From NCBI GenBank assembly GCA_013823135.1, contig PNLP01000014.1, forward strand, positions 84,944-148,943: 64,000 bases of DNA, in the 5' to 3' direction. The notes under the pieces are model-generated. The model was not told the origin of the DNA. It did no database searches and saw nothing but the letters and a program-made list of their open reading frames with translations. Every line of letters begins with the position of its first letter. Position 1 is the stretch's first letter. The stretch is from Planctomycetaceae bacterium (lineage in GTDB: Bacteria; Planctomycetota; Planctomycetia; Gemmatales; Gemmataceae). This document shows positions 51,929 to 62,032 of this stretch, piece by piece. Both the position numbers and the translations under genes were made by a program.

Positions 51929-54421
51929 TCACTTGCTGCCTGGGCCGCTCTTTGTCGGCGCGGAGGGAATGGTCCGCAACGTGGGCTGGGTTGTTGTGGC
52001 TTCGATCGCCTTGATCGCCTCCTCGACCGAGGCGATTTTTTTCTTCTTGGCCCAGTCAGGAAAATCCTTCTGCTCCTGGTACTGCACGATGAGCTTCTTC
52101 AAGTCGGGTACCACTTCCTTCGCGGCGGTTCCGTAGCGAAGCAGTTCCTTCATGATCTCGCCCGTGCGGCTCTCGCTGCCGTGATTGCTCTGGGTCTGCG
52201 CGAACTTTACGCTCACGCGGATCCCTTCCTTGAAGTTGTACTTGGCGAGCGCACGCAGGCCGGCCAGGCGAATTTCGTTCGAGAACATGGTGTCGGCAGG
52301 TGACGGAATGTCGATGGCTTCGAGGATATCCGGAGCCAGCGCGATCACGTCTTCCAGGGTCAGCAGGTTGGTGAACGTGTGCGTGAGCGTGGCTCGCGCC
52401 ATGCCGTCGGCGTTCTTCGAGATGGCACGGATCGCCGGGTAGAGCAGCGCAGGATCAACACCCTTGATCGACGTGCGCAACAGCCCCTTGAACAGCGCCG
52501 CCGCCAGTTCGCCGTGAGTGAGTTGAATGGGATCATCCCAAACCACGGGCAGCAGCGGTTCGGCGGTATCCACGAGCGCCTTCAACATCGCGGGGACTGC
52601 TGGCTTCGCGGCATCGCCCATGTTTTTGAGGGCATTCGCCGCTTTGACTCGCAACCAGCGATCCTCGTGCGTGAGCAACCGAACGAGTACCGGCAGCGCA
52701 TCGGCAGTCTTGATGTACCCCAGCGTCTCGGCGGCACCCTGTCGTTTGTGTGCATCGGGGCCTTCGGCCATCGCGATTAACCGAGCGACCAGTTCCTTCT
52801 TCTCGGGTCGCTTGGCCAGTTCCTCGGCAGCCCAACTCCGTGCAACTGGTGACCAGTCGCCCAGAGCCGTGAGAAGCTCCTCGGTTGTTTTCTTCTTGCG
52901 ATCGATGTCGAATCGACCCGACGCGATCGCTTCGGCAACATCCTTCTTGCTGAGCCAGTTCTTCTCGTTCGCGTCCCGTCCCGTGATGCAGAGTTTCTTC
53001 AGCGGCAGCGAATAGGTGAGCACGTAAGTTGCGGTCGGGCTCAGGCCGTAGTAACTGCTCTTGCCGTAATAGGTGTTGTCGTCCGTCTTGCCCGGCCCGA
53101 ATTGTTCGCCGCCGTCGTAGGTGAAGGAACCGTCGCAGCGTCGGACCAGATCGAGGTGCCAGGAGGCTTCCTTGATGAACGCCGCAGCAGCGTCAGGACC
53201 GCCCGCGTTCGCGCCCAGAGCACCCCACAGATAACTGAAGCCCTGGCCGGTGTGTCCGTATTCGCGGTTCTGATACGACGCGGTGACCATCTTCGCGAAG
53301 TACTGTGTTTCCTTGACGCGGGTTCCCTGAACCGCGAACAGCACGGCCGCCATCGCATTCTTGCCGTTGTTGTCGTGGTTCGGCCACGGCATGTGCTCGC
53401 CGTAAGGAATCGCACCCTTATCCACGAAGTAGCCGGTGAACCGCGAGGCTCGATCGATCGCGGGGTCGATTTCGGGATGCTCGACGCCACACTTCTTGCC
53501 CATGACAATCGCGAGGTTGCCGGTCAATCCGGCCGCGTTCACGGGTCCGTATGGTGGGATCGAGCCGTGAAGCTGGCCGTCGGGTGTCTTGCTCGAGATA
53601 CCGTGCCCGAACGTGCCGTAGAGACTCTGCCCCTTCGCAAGCGCGATCGTGTATTCGCGAATAGCGTGCAGTACTTCCTTGTCGCCAGTGAGAAGGTAGT
53701 ACTCACAGAGGAAGAGGTTTCGGTAGCCCCAGTCCCAGACCACCATTCCGGTGTTCAATTCCAGCTTTAACGAAGTTGGCCCAACTTTCCTGGCCAATTC
53801 CCGGACGCGAGGCAGGTACTCGGGATTGCCGGTCGCCAACAACGCGAGGCCATTCACCGCACCCCAGATATCGCCTTTGAGCGGTTCCTTTTCGAGCACC
53901 TTGCAGGCTTCGTCCAAGATGATTTTCGACTTGGGGCAATCGAACGGCGCGGTGTTGCTGTACGTACCCAGGACACGCAACTTCAACTCAAGTTCTTGAG
54001 CCTTCCCGCCACGCCAGACCGTGAGCTTGAGTAAGCCCTGATTGGCGGCCTTCTCGGCTTCCTGAATTGCGAGTGCCAGGCTCTTGCGAGCATCGTCGCT
54101 GAACGGCTTGCCATTCACCCCAAGGATGACATCGTCCACCTTCATGACACCATCCGCCGGAGACTTTTCGCCAACATGCGTGACAAGAATCTGCCGGCTG
54201 ACTGTGGTCGTTCGCCCTTGCTGGCTCTCGAAATAATTGGCGGGTTTCGTGTAGATCCAACCGCGAAGCCCCGTGGCACCGAGGTTATAGGTCAACTTCC
54301 GATCGACCTTGTTGCTCTGAGTGAGATCCGGCACTGCCGCTGGTGGCTGGGCAATCGCCGGGCTACCCGTAACCAGCAGCAGTGCACTGAGGAGGACAGA
54401 CTGGGAGAGCTTGGAACCCAT
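51929..54421 (-). CDS. Secreted PDZ / DUF6288 / HEAT-repeat protein
   Basis: 830 residues with signal peptide (VLLSALLLVTGSPAIAQ). A PDZ domain (VGEKSPADGVMKVDDVILGV) is followed by an alpha/alpha-barrel-like region, probably the DUF6288 fold, with LNTGMVVWDWGYRNLFLCEY and NREYGHTGQGFSYLWG. HEAT repeats follow (ALPVLVRLLTHEDRWLRVKA). It is probably periplasmic and may scaffold or process a polysaccharide or peptide. The DUF assignment is from memory. It has the same orientation as DUF1501 with a 228-base gap between. Confidence 0.7.
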   Translation of the reverse strand: MGSKLSQSVLLSALLLVTGSPAIAQPPAAVPDLTQSNKVDRKLTYNLGATGLRGWIYTKPANYFESQQGRTTTVSRQILVTHVGEKSPADGVMKVDDVILGVNGKPFSDDARKSLALAIQEAEKAANQGLLKLTVWRGGKAQELELKLRVLGTYSNTAPFDCPKSKIILDEACKVLEKEPLKGDIWGAVNGLALLATGNPEYLPRVRELARKVGPTSLKLELNTGMVVWDWGYRNLFLCEYYLLTGDKEVLHAIREYTIALAKGQSLYGTFGHGISSKTPDGQLHGSIPPYGPVNAAGLTGNLAIVMGKKCGVEHPEIDPAIDRASRFTGYFVDKGAIPYGEHMPWPNHDNNGKNAMAAVLFAVQGTRVKETQYFAKMVTASYQNREYGHTGQGFSYLWGALGANAGGPDAAAAFIKEASWHLDLVRRCDGSFTYDGGEQFGPGKTDDNTYYGKSSYYGLSPTATYVLTYSLPLKKLCITGRDANEKNWLSKKDVAEAIASGRFDIDRKKKTTEELLTALGDWSPVARSWAAEELAKRPEKKELVARLIAMAEGPDAHKRQGAAETLGYIKTADALPVLVRLLTHEDRWLRVKAANALKNMGDAAKPAVPAMLKALVDTAEPLLPVVWDDPIQLTHGELAAALFKGLLRTSIKGVDPALLYPAIRAISKNADGMARATLTHTFTNLLTLEDVIALAPDILEAIDIPSPADTMFSNEIRLAGLRALAKYNFKEGIRVSVKFAQTQSNHGSESRTGEIMKELLRYGTAAKEVVPDLKKLIVQYQEQKDFPDWAKKKKIASVEEAIKAIEATTTQPTLRTIPSAPTKSGPGSK

Positions 54422-54454
54422 GGAGGATCTTCCGTGTTGGGCGTGTTGTTCAAC

Positions 54455-55558
54455 TCAGGTCACGACGACAACGGTCTTACCGAGCACATCCATCTTGGGT
54501 TTGATGCCGAGGCCGGGAGCCTCGCTCGCAGCCATGAATCCATTCACCCGTTGCGGCGCACCGTTGGCCGTGCTCACGGTCACATAGCTGTTGAAGTCCG
54601 TGCTGGTGAACCGGAACTCTTCCGGTGTGCTGTGAGCCAGGTGTGCGATCGCCGCCGTGGTGATGTCGCCGCCCCAACTGTCTTCCAGCGTCATCGCGAT
54701 TCCCATGCTCACGCACAGGTCGCGAGCCTGCTTGGTCTTCGTCAGTCCGCCGAGTTTGCTGATCTTCAGGTTCACGACATCCATCGCAAGATCGGCCTTG
54801 GCCCTCAGTAGCATGTCGAGATTGTCGATGTTCTCATCGATCACAAACGGGTGATCCGTGTGCCGCCGCACGGAAAGGCACTCTTCATATGAGAGGCAGG
54901 GTTGCTCGATGTAGACATCGACATCACGCACGGCGCGAACGACCCGCATGGCTTCGTGCTGTGTCCAACCCGTGTTGGCATCCGCAACGAGGCGATCCCC
55001 GGGCTTGAGCATGTTCCGAACTGCGCGGATCCGCTCGATGTCCGTATCCGGGTCGCCACCGACCTTGAGTTGAAACCGCGTGTAACCCTCGGCGCGATAG
55101 CCTGCCACCTTCGCGGCCATCGCATCGGGTGATTCCTGAGAGATCGCGCGGTAAAGGCGCACACTCTCCCCGTACCTTCCACCCATGAGCGTGCACACAG
55201 GCAAGCCCGTCGCCTGCCCAAGAATGTCCCAGCACGCGATGTCGATGCCGCTCTTGACGTAGGGATGCCCTTTGAGAGCCGCATCCATCCGGTGATTGAG
55301 TTTCCCCAGTTCTCGAGGATCAAATCCAATCAGATGCGGCCCGAGTTCGCGGAGCCCTGCCCGCACGCCCTCGGCATAGGCCGGCAAGTAGAATGGCCCG
55401 AGGGGGCAGACCTCCCCAAAGCCAACGAGACCCGTGTTTGTCTCGACGCCAACAATGGTACTATCGAAGACCGTCACGGACTTGCCGCCGGACCACTTGT
55501 AGTTCCCCTCTCGAAGGGGCAATTCGACGCGATGGGCAAAGATGCGTGTGATTTTCAT
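54455..55558 (-). CDS. Mandelate racemase/muconate lactonising-type enzyme
   Basis: 367 residues from ATG 55558. The enolase-superfamily capping domain ([16 protein letters not shown]) precedes the barrel with a general-base Lys in FQLKVGGD. The three metal ligands are in [16 protein letters not shown] and FVIDENI, and a second Lys is in [11 protein letters not shown]. The KxK/D/E/D/K set fits the muconate lactonising subgroup, including cis-3-hydroxyproline dehydratase and proline-betaine epimerase; the exact reaction is open. It is divergent from a PAS-AraC regulator that probably controls it. Confidence 0.8.
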   Translation of the reverse strand: MKITRIFAHRVELPLREGNYKWSGGKSVTVFDSTIVGVETNTGLVGFGEVCPLGPFYLPAYAEGVRAGLRELGPHLIGFDPRELGKLNHRMDAALKGHPYVKSGIDIACWDILGQATGLPVCTLMGGRYGESVRLYRAISQESPDAMAAKVAGYRAEGYTRFQLKVGGDPDTDIERIRAVRNMLKPGDRLVADANTGWTQHEAMRVVRAVRDVDVYIEQPCLSYEECLSVRRHTDHPFVIDENIDNLDMLLRAKADLAMDVVNLKISKLGGLTKTKQARDLCVSMGIAMTLEDSWGGDITTAAIAHLAHSTPEEFRFTSTDFNSYVTVSTANGAPQRVNGFMAASEAPGLGIKPKMDVLGKTVVVVT

Positions 55559-55625
55559 GATAGGTACAATTATTGCCTGTTGTTCCCCCCGTCGTCTTGG
55601 TCTAGAGTGACGCACTCGTGTCAAA

Positions 55626-56366
55626 ATGCGCACAACCATGAAGATCAAACCGACCGCCGCCATCTTGCCAATTGTGGATGTGGCCGTGCTGGAAAATCTC
55701 TTCGATCAGGTACCCGACATCGCCTTCTTCGTGAAAGACATGGCAGGCCGCTACACGGCGGTCAACGCTTCGCTCGTCGCACGGCACGGGTTGCGGGACA
55801 AGTCCGAAGTGATTGGCCAGCGGCCCCGAGACATCTGCCCCGGTGATTATGGAGGCATTCCGTCGCAACAGGACATGACCGTTCTGCGCACAGGTCAGCC
55901 AATTCTCGACCACCTGGAACTCCACTGGTATGAACCCCACAAACCCGGATGGTGTTTAACCACGAAGCTTCCCCTCCGCGATGCCTCCGGGACGATTGTG
56001 GGACTCATCGGGATCTCGCGGGACGTGCGGACTCCGATTCAAACTCGCGACATCCCCGTCAAGGTTGCCGAGGCGTTGAACTACTTCGAGGCGAACCTCT
56101 CGGAACCGATTACCCCGGCGATGCTGGCCCGACAAGCCGGCCTGCCGCCACACGGCTTCGCACGCTTCATGAAGCGTTTCTTTGGCCTCACACCCAGCCA
56201 GTTCATCGCGAAGACGCGAATCACGGCCGCCTCGCAACTGTTACGCGAAACAGACAAGTCAGTCGCCGCTGTTGCCCTCTCATGCGGTTTCTACGACCAC
56301 AGTGCATTCACTCGTGCCTTCCGGAAGATCACGGGCATGTCCCCATCGCGATTCCGAACGAGCTAG
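55626..56366 (+). CDS. PAS-AraC family transcriptional regulator
   Basis: 246 residues; ATG 55626 or 55638. The N-terminal PAS domain ([20 protein letters not shown] to [12 protein letters not shown]) binds a small ligand, and the C-terminal double-HTH AraC domain carries [20 protein letters not shown] and [20 protein letters not shown]. It starts 68 bases from the divergent enolase-superfamily enzyme, so it likely regulates that gene in response to its substrate. Confidence 0.88.
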   Translation: MRTTMKIKPTAAILPIVDVAVLENLFDQVPDIAFFVKDMAGRYTAVNASLVARHGLRDKSEVIGQRPRDICPGDYGGIPSQQDMTVLRTGQPILDHLELHWYEPHKPGWCLTTKLPLRDASGTIVGLIGISRDVRTPIQTRDIPVKVAEALNYFEANLSEPITPAMLARQAGLPPHGFARFMKRFFGLTPSQFIAKTRITAASQLLRETDKSVAAVALSCGFYDHSAFTRAFRKITGMSPSRFRTS

Positions 56367-56782
56367 ACCCGCTGGGTGCTCGACTCCGAGTGGTGCTGAG
56401 CCGGATCTTCAACTTTTTATTCTGACAAATAACAAAATAATACACACAACGCCACTCGCGATATGGTAACATGTGTACATGTCACTCGCTTCTGCTGGTG
56501 GCGTGTCCAATCCCCTCCGGCCATCCCGGCCCGAAAGCCATTCCCATGTCTCCATCCGAAGAGCGGTCCGCTTCAGCCCGTTGGCAGTGCTTGACCGAGA
56601 AGTTCGAACTCCAACGCCGGTGGGCCGCAATCTGCAATGATCTGGTTCGGCGTCAAAGCCCACCACGTGTCACCTCACAGCCGCTGATCCCCACCCCCAA
56701 AGGAATTGGATTGGAGCCTACACTCATCCCGTAACCCTGTCCGTCGCAACGTGGCTCGAGAATCGAACTCAGGAGGAACGCG
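56367..56782. other. 416-base gap before recA
   Basis: Holds no convincing gene; one frame from 56546 gives about 62 residues (KFELQRRWAAICNDL) with unremarkable composition and might be a small protein. AGTTCGAACT (near 56602) is a 10-base palindrome, and ACATGTGTACATGT (near 56469) repeats a palindromic half-site. Neither matches an SOS box I know. recA itself has an ideal AGGAGG ribosome site at 56770. Confidence 0.55.
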
Positions 56783-57826
56783 ATGGCCAGGGAACGCAAG
56801 GACACAACCGAGAACAAGGAACTGAAGACCGCGCTGGCGGCCATCGAGAAAGAGTTCGGCAAGGGAGCGATCATGTCGCTAGGCGACGAGAGCTTTGCCG
56901 ATGTTGAGGGAATCTCGACGGGTTCACTCAGTCTGGACATCGCGCTGGGCGGTAAGGGATTGCCGCGGGGCCGAATCGTGGAGATTTATGGTGCGGAAGC
57001 CAGCGGGAAGACCACTGTCGCTCTGCATGCCGTCGCGCAGGCGCAGAAGGCTGGCGGCGTGGCCGCGTTCATCGATGCCGAGCACGCGCTCGACCCAACC
57101 TGGGCGAAGCGGATCGGGGTGAACCTCGACGACTTGCTCGTCTCACAACCGGGCTACGGCGAGGAAGGTTTGCGCATCGCCGAGATGCTCATCAAGTCCG
57201 GTGCGGTGGACATTATCGTGATCGACTCGGTGGCCGCGCTCGTTCCCAAGAACGAAATTCAGGACAGCGAAATCGGCGACACAAAGGTCGGGCTTCAGGC
57301 CCGACTCATGAGCCAGGCCATGCGTGTTCTGACTCCCACTCTCGGCAAGAGTAACACCTGCCTGGTGTTCATCAATCAGATTCGCCAGAAGATCGGGGTC
57401 ATGTATGGCGACCCGAACACCACTCCCGGCGGGCTGGCGCTGAAGTTCTACGCGGCGGTTCGCATGGAGACGAAGCGGATCACGCACGTCAAGGATGGCG
57501 AAGCAACCATCGGTGCCGAGACGCGAGTTCGAGTGGTGAAGAACAAGATCGCGCCGCCCTTCCGCAACGCCGAGTTCGAGATCCTGCACGATCGCGGAAT
57601 CAACTTCGAGGGCGACGTGCTGAAACTTGCTCTCGAAGACGCACTGATCGAGAAGAGCGGTGCATTTCTGAGTTATCACGGGCAGCGACTCGGCCAAGGA
57701 AAAGACAAGGCTGTCGAGTTCCTGCGAGACAACCCCGCCACCCGCGACGAGATCGCGCGAGCTGTGCTCGAGAAGCGGAAGTCGATTGCGTTGTTGGAGA
57801 AGATGGTCGCCGAACCAGAGATGTAG
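56783..57826 (+). CDS. recA: Recombinase RecA
   Basis: 347 residues, with AGGAGG eight bases upstream. It polymerises on ssDNA, pairs homologous strands and triggers SOS cleavage. Walker A is GAEASGKTT (the usual GPESSGKTT with changes), Walker B is [12 protein letters not shown], and [16 protein letters not shown] is the L2-adjacent region. The C-terminal domain is not strongly acidic. The length is normal. It partners with DprA at 37 kb in transformation. A strong hairpin follows. Confidence 0.97.
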   Translation: MARERKDTTENKELKTALAAIEKEFGKGAIMSLGDESFADVEGISTGSLSLDIALGGKGLPRGRIVEIYGAEASGKTTVALHAVAQAQKAGGVAAFIDAEHALDPTWAKRIGVNLDDLLVSQPGYGEEGLRIAEMLIKSGAVDIIVIDSVAALVPKNEIQDSEIGDTKVGLQARLMSQAMRVLTPTLGKSNTCLVFINQIRQKIGVMYGDPNTTPGGLALKFYAAVRMETKRITHVKDGEATIGAETRVRVVKNKIAPPFRNAEFEILHDRGINFEGDVLKLALEDALIEKSGAFLSYHGQRLGQGKDKAVEFLRDNPATRDEIARAVLEKRKSIALLEKMVAEPEM

Positions 57827-57890
57827 AGCGCGTTCAGAACAGCAGAGGTTGTGGGAGACGCAAACAGTTCCCGACTGTTGGACATCTCAA

Positions 57891-57930
57891 TCAGTCTGTT
57901 CACCTTGTGCGATGCGGGTGAACAGACTGA
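57891..57930 (+). terminator. Intrinsic terminator of recA
   Basis: TCAGTCTGTTCACC and GGTGAACAGACTGA, 14 base pairs with a 12-base loop, then ATTGCTTGCTTTT. It is 64 bases after the stop. Confidence 0.75.
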
Positions 57931-57960
57931 ATTGCTTGCTTTTCTGGGCTTTCAATCAGG

Positions 57961-58042
57961 TGGCCAAGGTGGGACTTGAACCCACACACTTATTAGGTGC
58001 TCGATTTTGAGTCGAGTGCGTCTGCCATTCCGCCACTTGGCC
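57961..58042 (-). tRNA. tRNA-Leu (anticodon CAA)
   Basis: Read on the minus strand: acceptor GGCCAAG paired with CTTGGCC, discriminator A, D-arm region TGGCGGAATGGCAGACGC, and anticodon stem CTCGA/TCGAG around loop CTCAAAA. A long variable arm (CACCTAATAAGTGT) follows, then T-arm GTGGG-TTCAAGT-CCCAC. The long variable arm and sequence identify leucine, reading UUG codons. CCA is not fully encoded; CC is followed by T. Confidence 0.95.
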
Positions 58043-58053
58043 AATCGAATTTT

Positions 58054-58082
58054 AAGATAGAAGGCGACTCGCTGCTCAGCAA
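58054..58082 (-). promoter_or_regulatory. tRNA-Leu promoter
   Basis: On the minus strand, TTGCTG, a 17-base spacer, and TATCTT, ending 11 bases before the tRNA 5' end at 58042. Nothing else is seen between this and the sigma-factor gene at 58324. Confidence 0.55.
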
Positions 58083-58323
58083 GTCGGATCATGCCCAATT
58101 CACTACCCACTCGATAGCCATTCAACGATCGTTGTGCTGAACAACTCAGGTGTTTCCGGGAGATTCACTGGTGGCATTGTCTTGCTTGGTAGAGTATGAT
58201 TGTGATCCACATGTCTTCGCCGGAGTTGCCCTCAGCCGAACCGTCACTGCTTTCTGATCCTGTGACGGCTCCACACAGCGGCTACTTCTCGGGAACGGAT
58301 GGACTACGGTTGGACGCCCACAA

Positions 58324-58902
58324 ATGACCGATACGATTAGCAGTAGTCTGCTGGAGCGGTTGCAACGGCACGACGCTGTCGCCTGGCAACGGATGGTGCA
58401 ACTCTTCACCCCGCTGGTTTACCAGTGGGCTCGCCGATCAGGGCTGGGCGAATTCGACTCTGCCGACGTGGTTCAGGATGTGTTCGCGGGGACGCTTCGC
58501 GGCATCAACCGGTTCACCAGAGTGAATCCCGGCGACACTTTCCGCGGCTGGTTACACCAAATCACCCGGAACAAGATTGTGGACTTTCACCGTCAACGAG
58601 CAGGTTCCCCCATTGCTGAGGGTGGTTCCACGGCCAATCTGCGGTTGCACAGTGTCGCCCAGGAAGCGCAATTCGTTAGTGATGACGATGCAGAGTCAAC
58701 CGAGTGCTTGGTACGGCGTGGTCTGGAACTCATCCGTGGTGAATTTGAACCCCGCACCTGGCTCGCCTTTGAAGCGGTGGCCACTGGTGAACGACCCGCT
58801 GCCGAAGTTGCAACCGAACTGGGGATGTCGGTCGGGGCTGTTTACGTGGCCAAAAGTCGCGTGATTAAGCGGTTGCGTGCGGAACTCGAAGGGCTGATTT
58901 GA
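58324..58902 (+). CDS. ECF sigma factor
   Basis: 192 residues with region 2 (MVQLFTPLVYQWARRSGLGE, DSADVVQDVFAGTLRGINRF and the promoter-melting FRGWLHQITRNKIVDFHR) and region 4 (ATGERPAAEVATELGMSVGA, VYVAKSRVIKRLRAEL). It has no membrane anti-sigma factor beside it; the zf-HC2-kinase gene at 59702 may serve that role. The histidine phosphatase gene lies between the two. The layout matches planctomycete ECF groups paired with kinases. Confidence 0.88.
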   Translation: MTDTISSSLLERLQRHDAVAWQRMVQLFTPLVYQWARRSGLGEFDSADVVQDVFAGTLRGINRFTRVNPGDTFRGWLHQITRNKIVDFHRQRAGSPIAEGGSTANLRLHSVAQEAQFVSDDDAESTECLVRRGLELIRGEFEPRTWLAFEAVATGERPAAEVATELGMSVGAVYVAKSRVIKRLRAELEGLI

Positions 58903-59086
58903 TCCCATCGCCCGTGTCATTTCCCTCTCTGCCGAAGAAGTCGTGTAAGGCTCCCACGATAAACCTTTTGGATCGAGCTTGAGCAAATCGTGTCCGTCAG
59001 TGGCCTGAACTACTGGGACAGGAGTACGGGTCCGTTTCAACCCGCGGTTGCTCAGGTCGCGGGTTCCTCATCGGGAAGTTCCAACC

Positions 59087-59686
59087 ATGCTACTAACCTG
59101 CCGCTATTGGCTGACTCTGGTCGTGTGCCTCGTTGCTGGTGCGCCGGCGATTGCACAACCCGCCCAGGTCATTCTCATTCGCCACGGCGAGAAGACCGAC
59201 GACGACAAGGACGTTCACCTCTCGACATTCGGGCGGTGCCGTGCGGCGGCGCTCGTGCCGTATTTCCTCGAGACCGATGCGCTGCTGAAGTTCGGCAAAC
59301 CCGTCGCGATCTATGCGCAGAATGCACCCAATCCCAAGAAGAACTCGCTTCGCCCCATCGAGACAATTCAACCACTGGCTGACTCACTGAAACTGGAGGT
59401 TCAGCACCAAACGGAACGCGACAAGTTCCAACAGATGGTCGACGAGGTCATGAGTAACAGCAAATATCAGGGTAAGATGGTCGTGGTCTGCTGGGAACAC
59501 GAGCGTCTCACCGAGATCGCGCCGGCGTTCCTGAAGTACGCCAAGAACGTGAAGGGGGCGCCGAAGGAGTGGAAGTGGGAAGGCAAACACTTCGATCGCA
59601 CCTGGGTGATCACGTTCACCGACAAGGACAATGCGACTTTCGAGCAACACTTGCAGCGGTTGATGTTCGGTGATTCCAAGGACTGA
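59087..59686 (+). CDS. Secreted histidine phosphatase superfamily protein
   Basis: 199 residues from ATG 59087. The signal peptide (WLTLVVCLVAGAPAIAQ) is followed by the RHG motif ILIRHGEKTDDD, an Arg/His-containing RPIETIQPL, and a second catalytic histidine in VVCWEHERL. These give a phosphoglycerate-mutase-like phosphatase of about half the usual size, so only the core is present. Possible substrates are extracellular phosphate esters. It is adjacent to a kinase gene with a 15-base gap. Confidence 0.8.
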   Translation: MLLTCRYWLTLVVCLVAGAPAIAQPAQVILIRHGEKTDDDKDVHLSTFGRCRAAALVPYFLETDALLKFGKPVAIYAQNAPNPKKNSLRPIETIQPLADSLKLEVQHQTERDKFQQMVDEVMSNSKYQGKMVVVCWEHERLTEIAPAFLKYAKNVKGAPKEWKWEGKHFDRTWVITFTDKDNATFEQHLQRLMFGDSKD

Positions 59687-59701
59687 ACGCGCAGGCCCAA
59701 C

Positions 59702-61930
59702 ATGAGACCAGACACTTGCCCCACTCCCGAGGTTCTCAGCGATTTCGGCCTCGGCCTGTTGCCCGATGTGCAGATCGAAGCCATCGGGTCGCATCTGGAC
59801 TCCTGCGCCGCATGCCGACGCGCGGCGGAACTCGTTTACACTTCTGATCCGCTTGGAGCCGCACTTCGCCGCACGGCGAATGATCTTCCCTGGGAGGAAG
59901 GGCTGTACCGAGCCGAGACTCTGGTTCAACGGCTCGAAAGACCCGACACACCGGCGACCCTTCCGCCATCCGCCGATACGACCGCGCGACAGCCATTCTC
60001 ACCGACTCAACTCGGGCCATACCGGCTTCTTCGCGAGGTAGCGGCTGGCGGCATGGGCGTGGTTTACGAGGCCGAGGACACGCAACTTCAGAGGCGAGTG
60101 GCCCTGAAAGTCATGAAGCCCACGATTGCCGCGGACCCCTCGGCAAAGCATCGATTCCTGCGAGAAGCGCGTGCGGCAGCTCGTTTGAAGGACGATCACA
60201 TTGTCACCATCCACGATGTGGGTGAGGCAGACGAACGACCGTATCTGGTGATGGAGTTCCTCGATGGCCCAACGCTCGGAACTCGCCTGGGTCGTGGTCG
60301 GCGAATCCCGGCCGCGGAGGCACTCCCGATTGCCATCCAGGTGGCTCGTGGACTGGCCGCGGCGCACCGGCAGGGCGTGATCCATCGCGACATCAAGCCC
60401 GACAATATCTGGATCGGGGATGGATCGCTCCGCGTGAAGATTCTCGATTTCGGACTGGCACGGAGTAAGACCGCGGACCCAGGCTTGACCCACGCGAACA
60501 CCCTGATTGGCACTCCCGCGTACATGTCCCCGGAGCAGGCACGCACGGGAACCGGAGCCGTTGTCGATGCGCGCTGCGACCTGTTCAGCCTCGGCTGCGT
60601 GCTTTATCGCGCTCTCACCGGCCGGGTGCCCTTTGCTGGCGATGACACGTTGAGCACTCTGATGGCGTTGGCAACGCACCAACCGCCATCACCGCACGAC
60701 CTCGACTCGAGCGTTCCGCCTGTCCTTTCCGCGTATGTCATTCGGTTGCTGGAGAAGGATCCGGCTCGCCGGCCTGCGACCGCCGATGATGTGGTACACG
60801 ACCTCGAGATTATCGAAAGCTCGCTCCAACAACCCACCCGTGTGAAGCGACGGAAGGCACTATTTGCAACCGCCGGGTTTGGGTTGGTCATTGGCCTGGC
60901 TGCTGCGATCGGCCCACGGCCTGTGGATTCCGTCCCAGGGGACGACCCGCAGGTGGTAACTGATGCCCCAATCGTTGTCGACGTTCCCGTTGCACGGGTG
61001 CGAGCGGCGTTGCCAGTGCCACCAGTGGCCGTCGCACCGTTTAACAGCGAGGCCGCCCGGGGTCATCAGGAAGCCTGGGCACGCTACCTGAATGTTCCCA
61101 TCGAGACCACGAACTCGTTGCGTTCCGTGTTCCGACTCCTCCCGCCCGGCGAGTTCCTGATGGGCTCGAATCCTGAAGAGGTGGATGCGCTACTGAAGGG
61201 GTTCGGAGCGAAGGCGGACCAGGTGCGGGTGCGGTCGGGTGCGCCACGGCACCGGGTACGGCTGACGCATCCGTTCTACATGGCCGCAACCCCGGTCACA
61301 CAACGCGAGTTCCAGGAATTGATGGGACAGAATCCGTCGTACCACACATCCGACCGGCCCAATAACGACCGGTTCGGTGGGCGATTCAACTCACGCTACC
61401 CGGTCGAACAGGTAACGTGGTTCGACGCGATCGAGTTTTGCAACCGGCTAAGCACACGCGAAGGGCTCCGGCCATGCTATGCCCGCACCGGAGACGCAGT
61501 CGACAATCTGGACGGAACCGGGTATCGCTTGCCGACGGAAGCCGAATGGGAGTATGCCTGTCGCGCGGGGACCACGACGCGATACTTCCACGGGGATGAA
61601 CCCGCCGGACTCTCTGACTACGCATGGTTCCACACCGGGACACCACTGGCCGTGGGGATGCTCAAGCCAAACCAGTTCGGGTTGTACGACATCGTCGGCA
61701 ATGTCGGTGTCTGGTGCCAGGATTGGTATGACCCGAAATCGTACGAGCAGTACGCCGACTCGGAAGCCACCGACCCGAAAGGACCGAGTTCGGGTCAGCA
61801 ACGCGTGCAGCGTGGTGCATTTTTCGGCAACGTGGCGCTGGCCCTGTGTCCATCACGTCGCTGGTCCGTGGATCCACAGCAGGCCAAGAACAACCTGGGT
61901 TTCCGTGTGGTGCGTGAAATCCCAAGGTGA
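59702..61930 (+). CDS. zf-HC2 / Ser-Thr kinase / FGE-sulfatase fusion protein
   Basis: 742 residues. The N-terminal zinc-finger-like HLDSCAACR (residues 31-39, HxxxCxxC) is of the anti-sigma type. A kinase domain follows at about 105-370 (EVAAGGMGVVYEAED, VALKVMK, VIHRDIKPDNIWI, ILDFGLA, YMSPEQ), an intact HRD kinase. A short hydrophobic helix is at about 390 (ALFATAGFGLVIGLAAAIG). The C-terminal FGE-sulfatase domain has LMGSNPEEVD, ATPVTQREFQELMGQNPSYH and YRLPTEAEWEYACRAGT, then GNVGVWCQDWY. The usual GNVWEW is changed to GNVGVW. It probably relays a periplasmic signal to the ECF sigma factor at 58324. Confidence 0.85.
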   Translation: MRPDTCPTPEVLSDFGLGLLPDVQIEAIGSHLDSCAACRRAAELVYTSDPLGAALRRTANDLPWEEGLYRAETLVQRLERPDTPATLPPSADTTARQPFSPTQLGPYRLLREVAAGGMGVVYEAEDTQLQRRVALKVMKPTIAADPSAKHRFLREARAAARLKDDHIVTIHDVGEADERPYLVMEFLDGPTLGTRLGRGRRIPAAEALPIAIQVARGLAAAHRQGVIHRDIKPDNIWIGDGSLRVKILDFGLARSKTADPGLTHANTLIGTPAYMSPEQARTGTGAVVDARCDLFSLGCVLYRALTGRVPFAGDDTLSTLMALATHQPPSPHDLDSSVPPVLSAYVIRLLEKDPARRPATADDVVHDLEIIESSLQQPTRVKRRKALFATAGFGLVIGLAAAIGPRPVDSVPGDDPQVVTDAPIVVDVPVARVRAALPVPPVAVAPFNSEAARGHQEAWARYLNVPIETTNSLRSVFRLLPPGEFLMGSNPEEVDALLKGFGAKADQVRVRSGAPRHRVRLTHPFYMAATPVTQREFQELMGQNPSYHTSDRPNNDRFGGRFNSRYPVEQVTWFDAIEFCNRLSTREGLRPCYARTGDAVDNLDGTGYRLPTEAEWEYACRAGTTTRYFHGDEPAGLSDYAWFHTGTPLAVGMLKPNQFGLYDIVGNVGVWCQDWYDPKSYEQYADSEATDPKGPSSGQQRVQRGAFFGNVALALCPSRRWSVDPQQAKNNLGFRVVREIPR

Positions 61931-62032
61931 ATCACCTGGGCGTATCCGGTCGGACTCGTGCGACATGTTCAGGGCAACCGGAGACCCCATATGGAGATCA
62001 TCCAAACCACCGGAAAGCCCTTTTCATGCACT

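Noticed and set aside
56471..56734. 87-residue gene before recA
   Set aside because: No ribosome site, unremarkable composition, no motif; noted only in the gap description.
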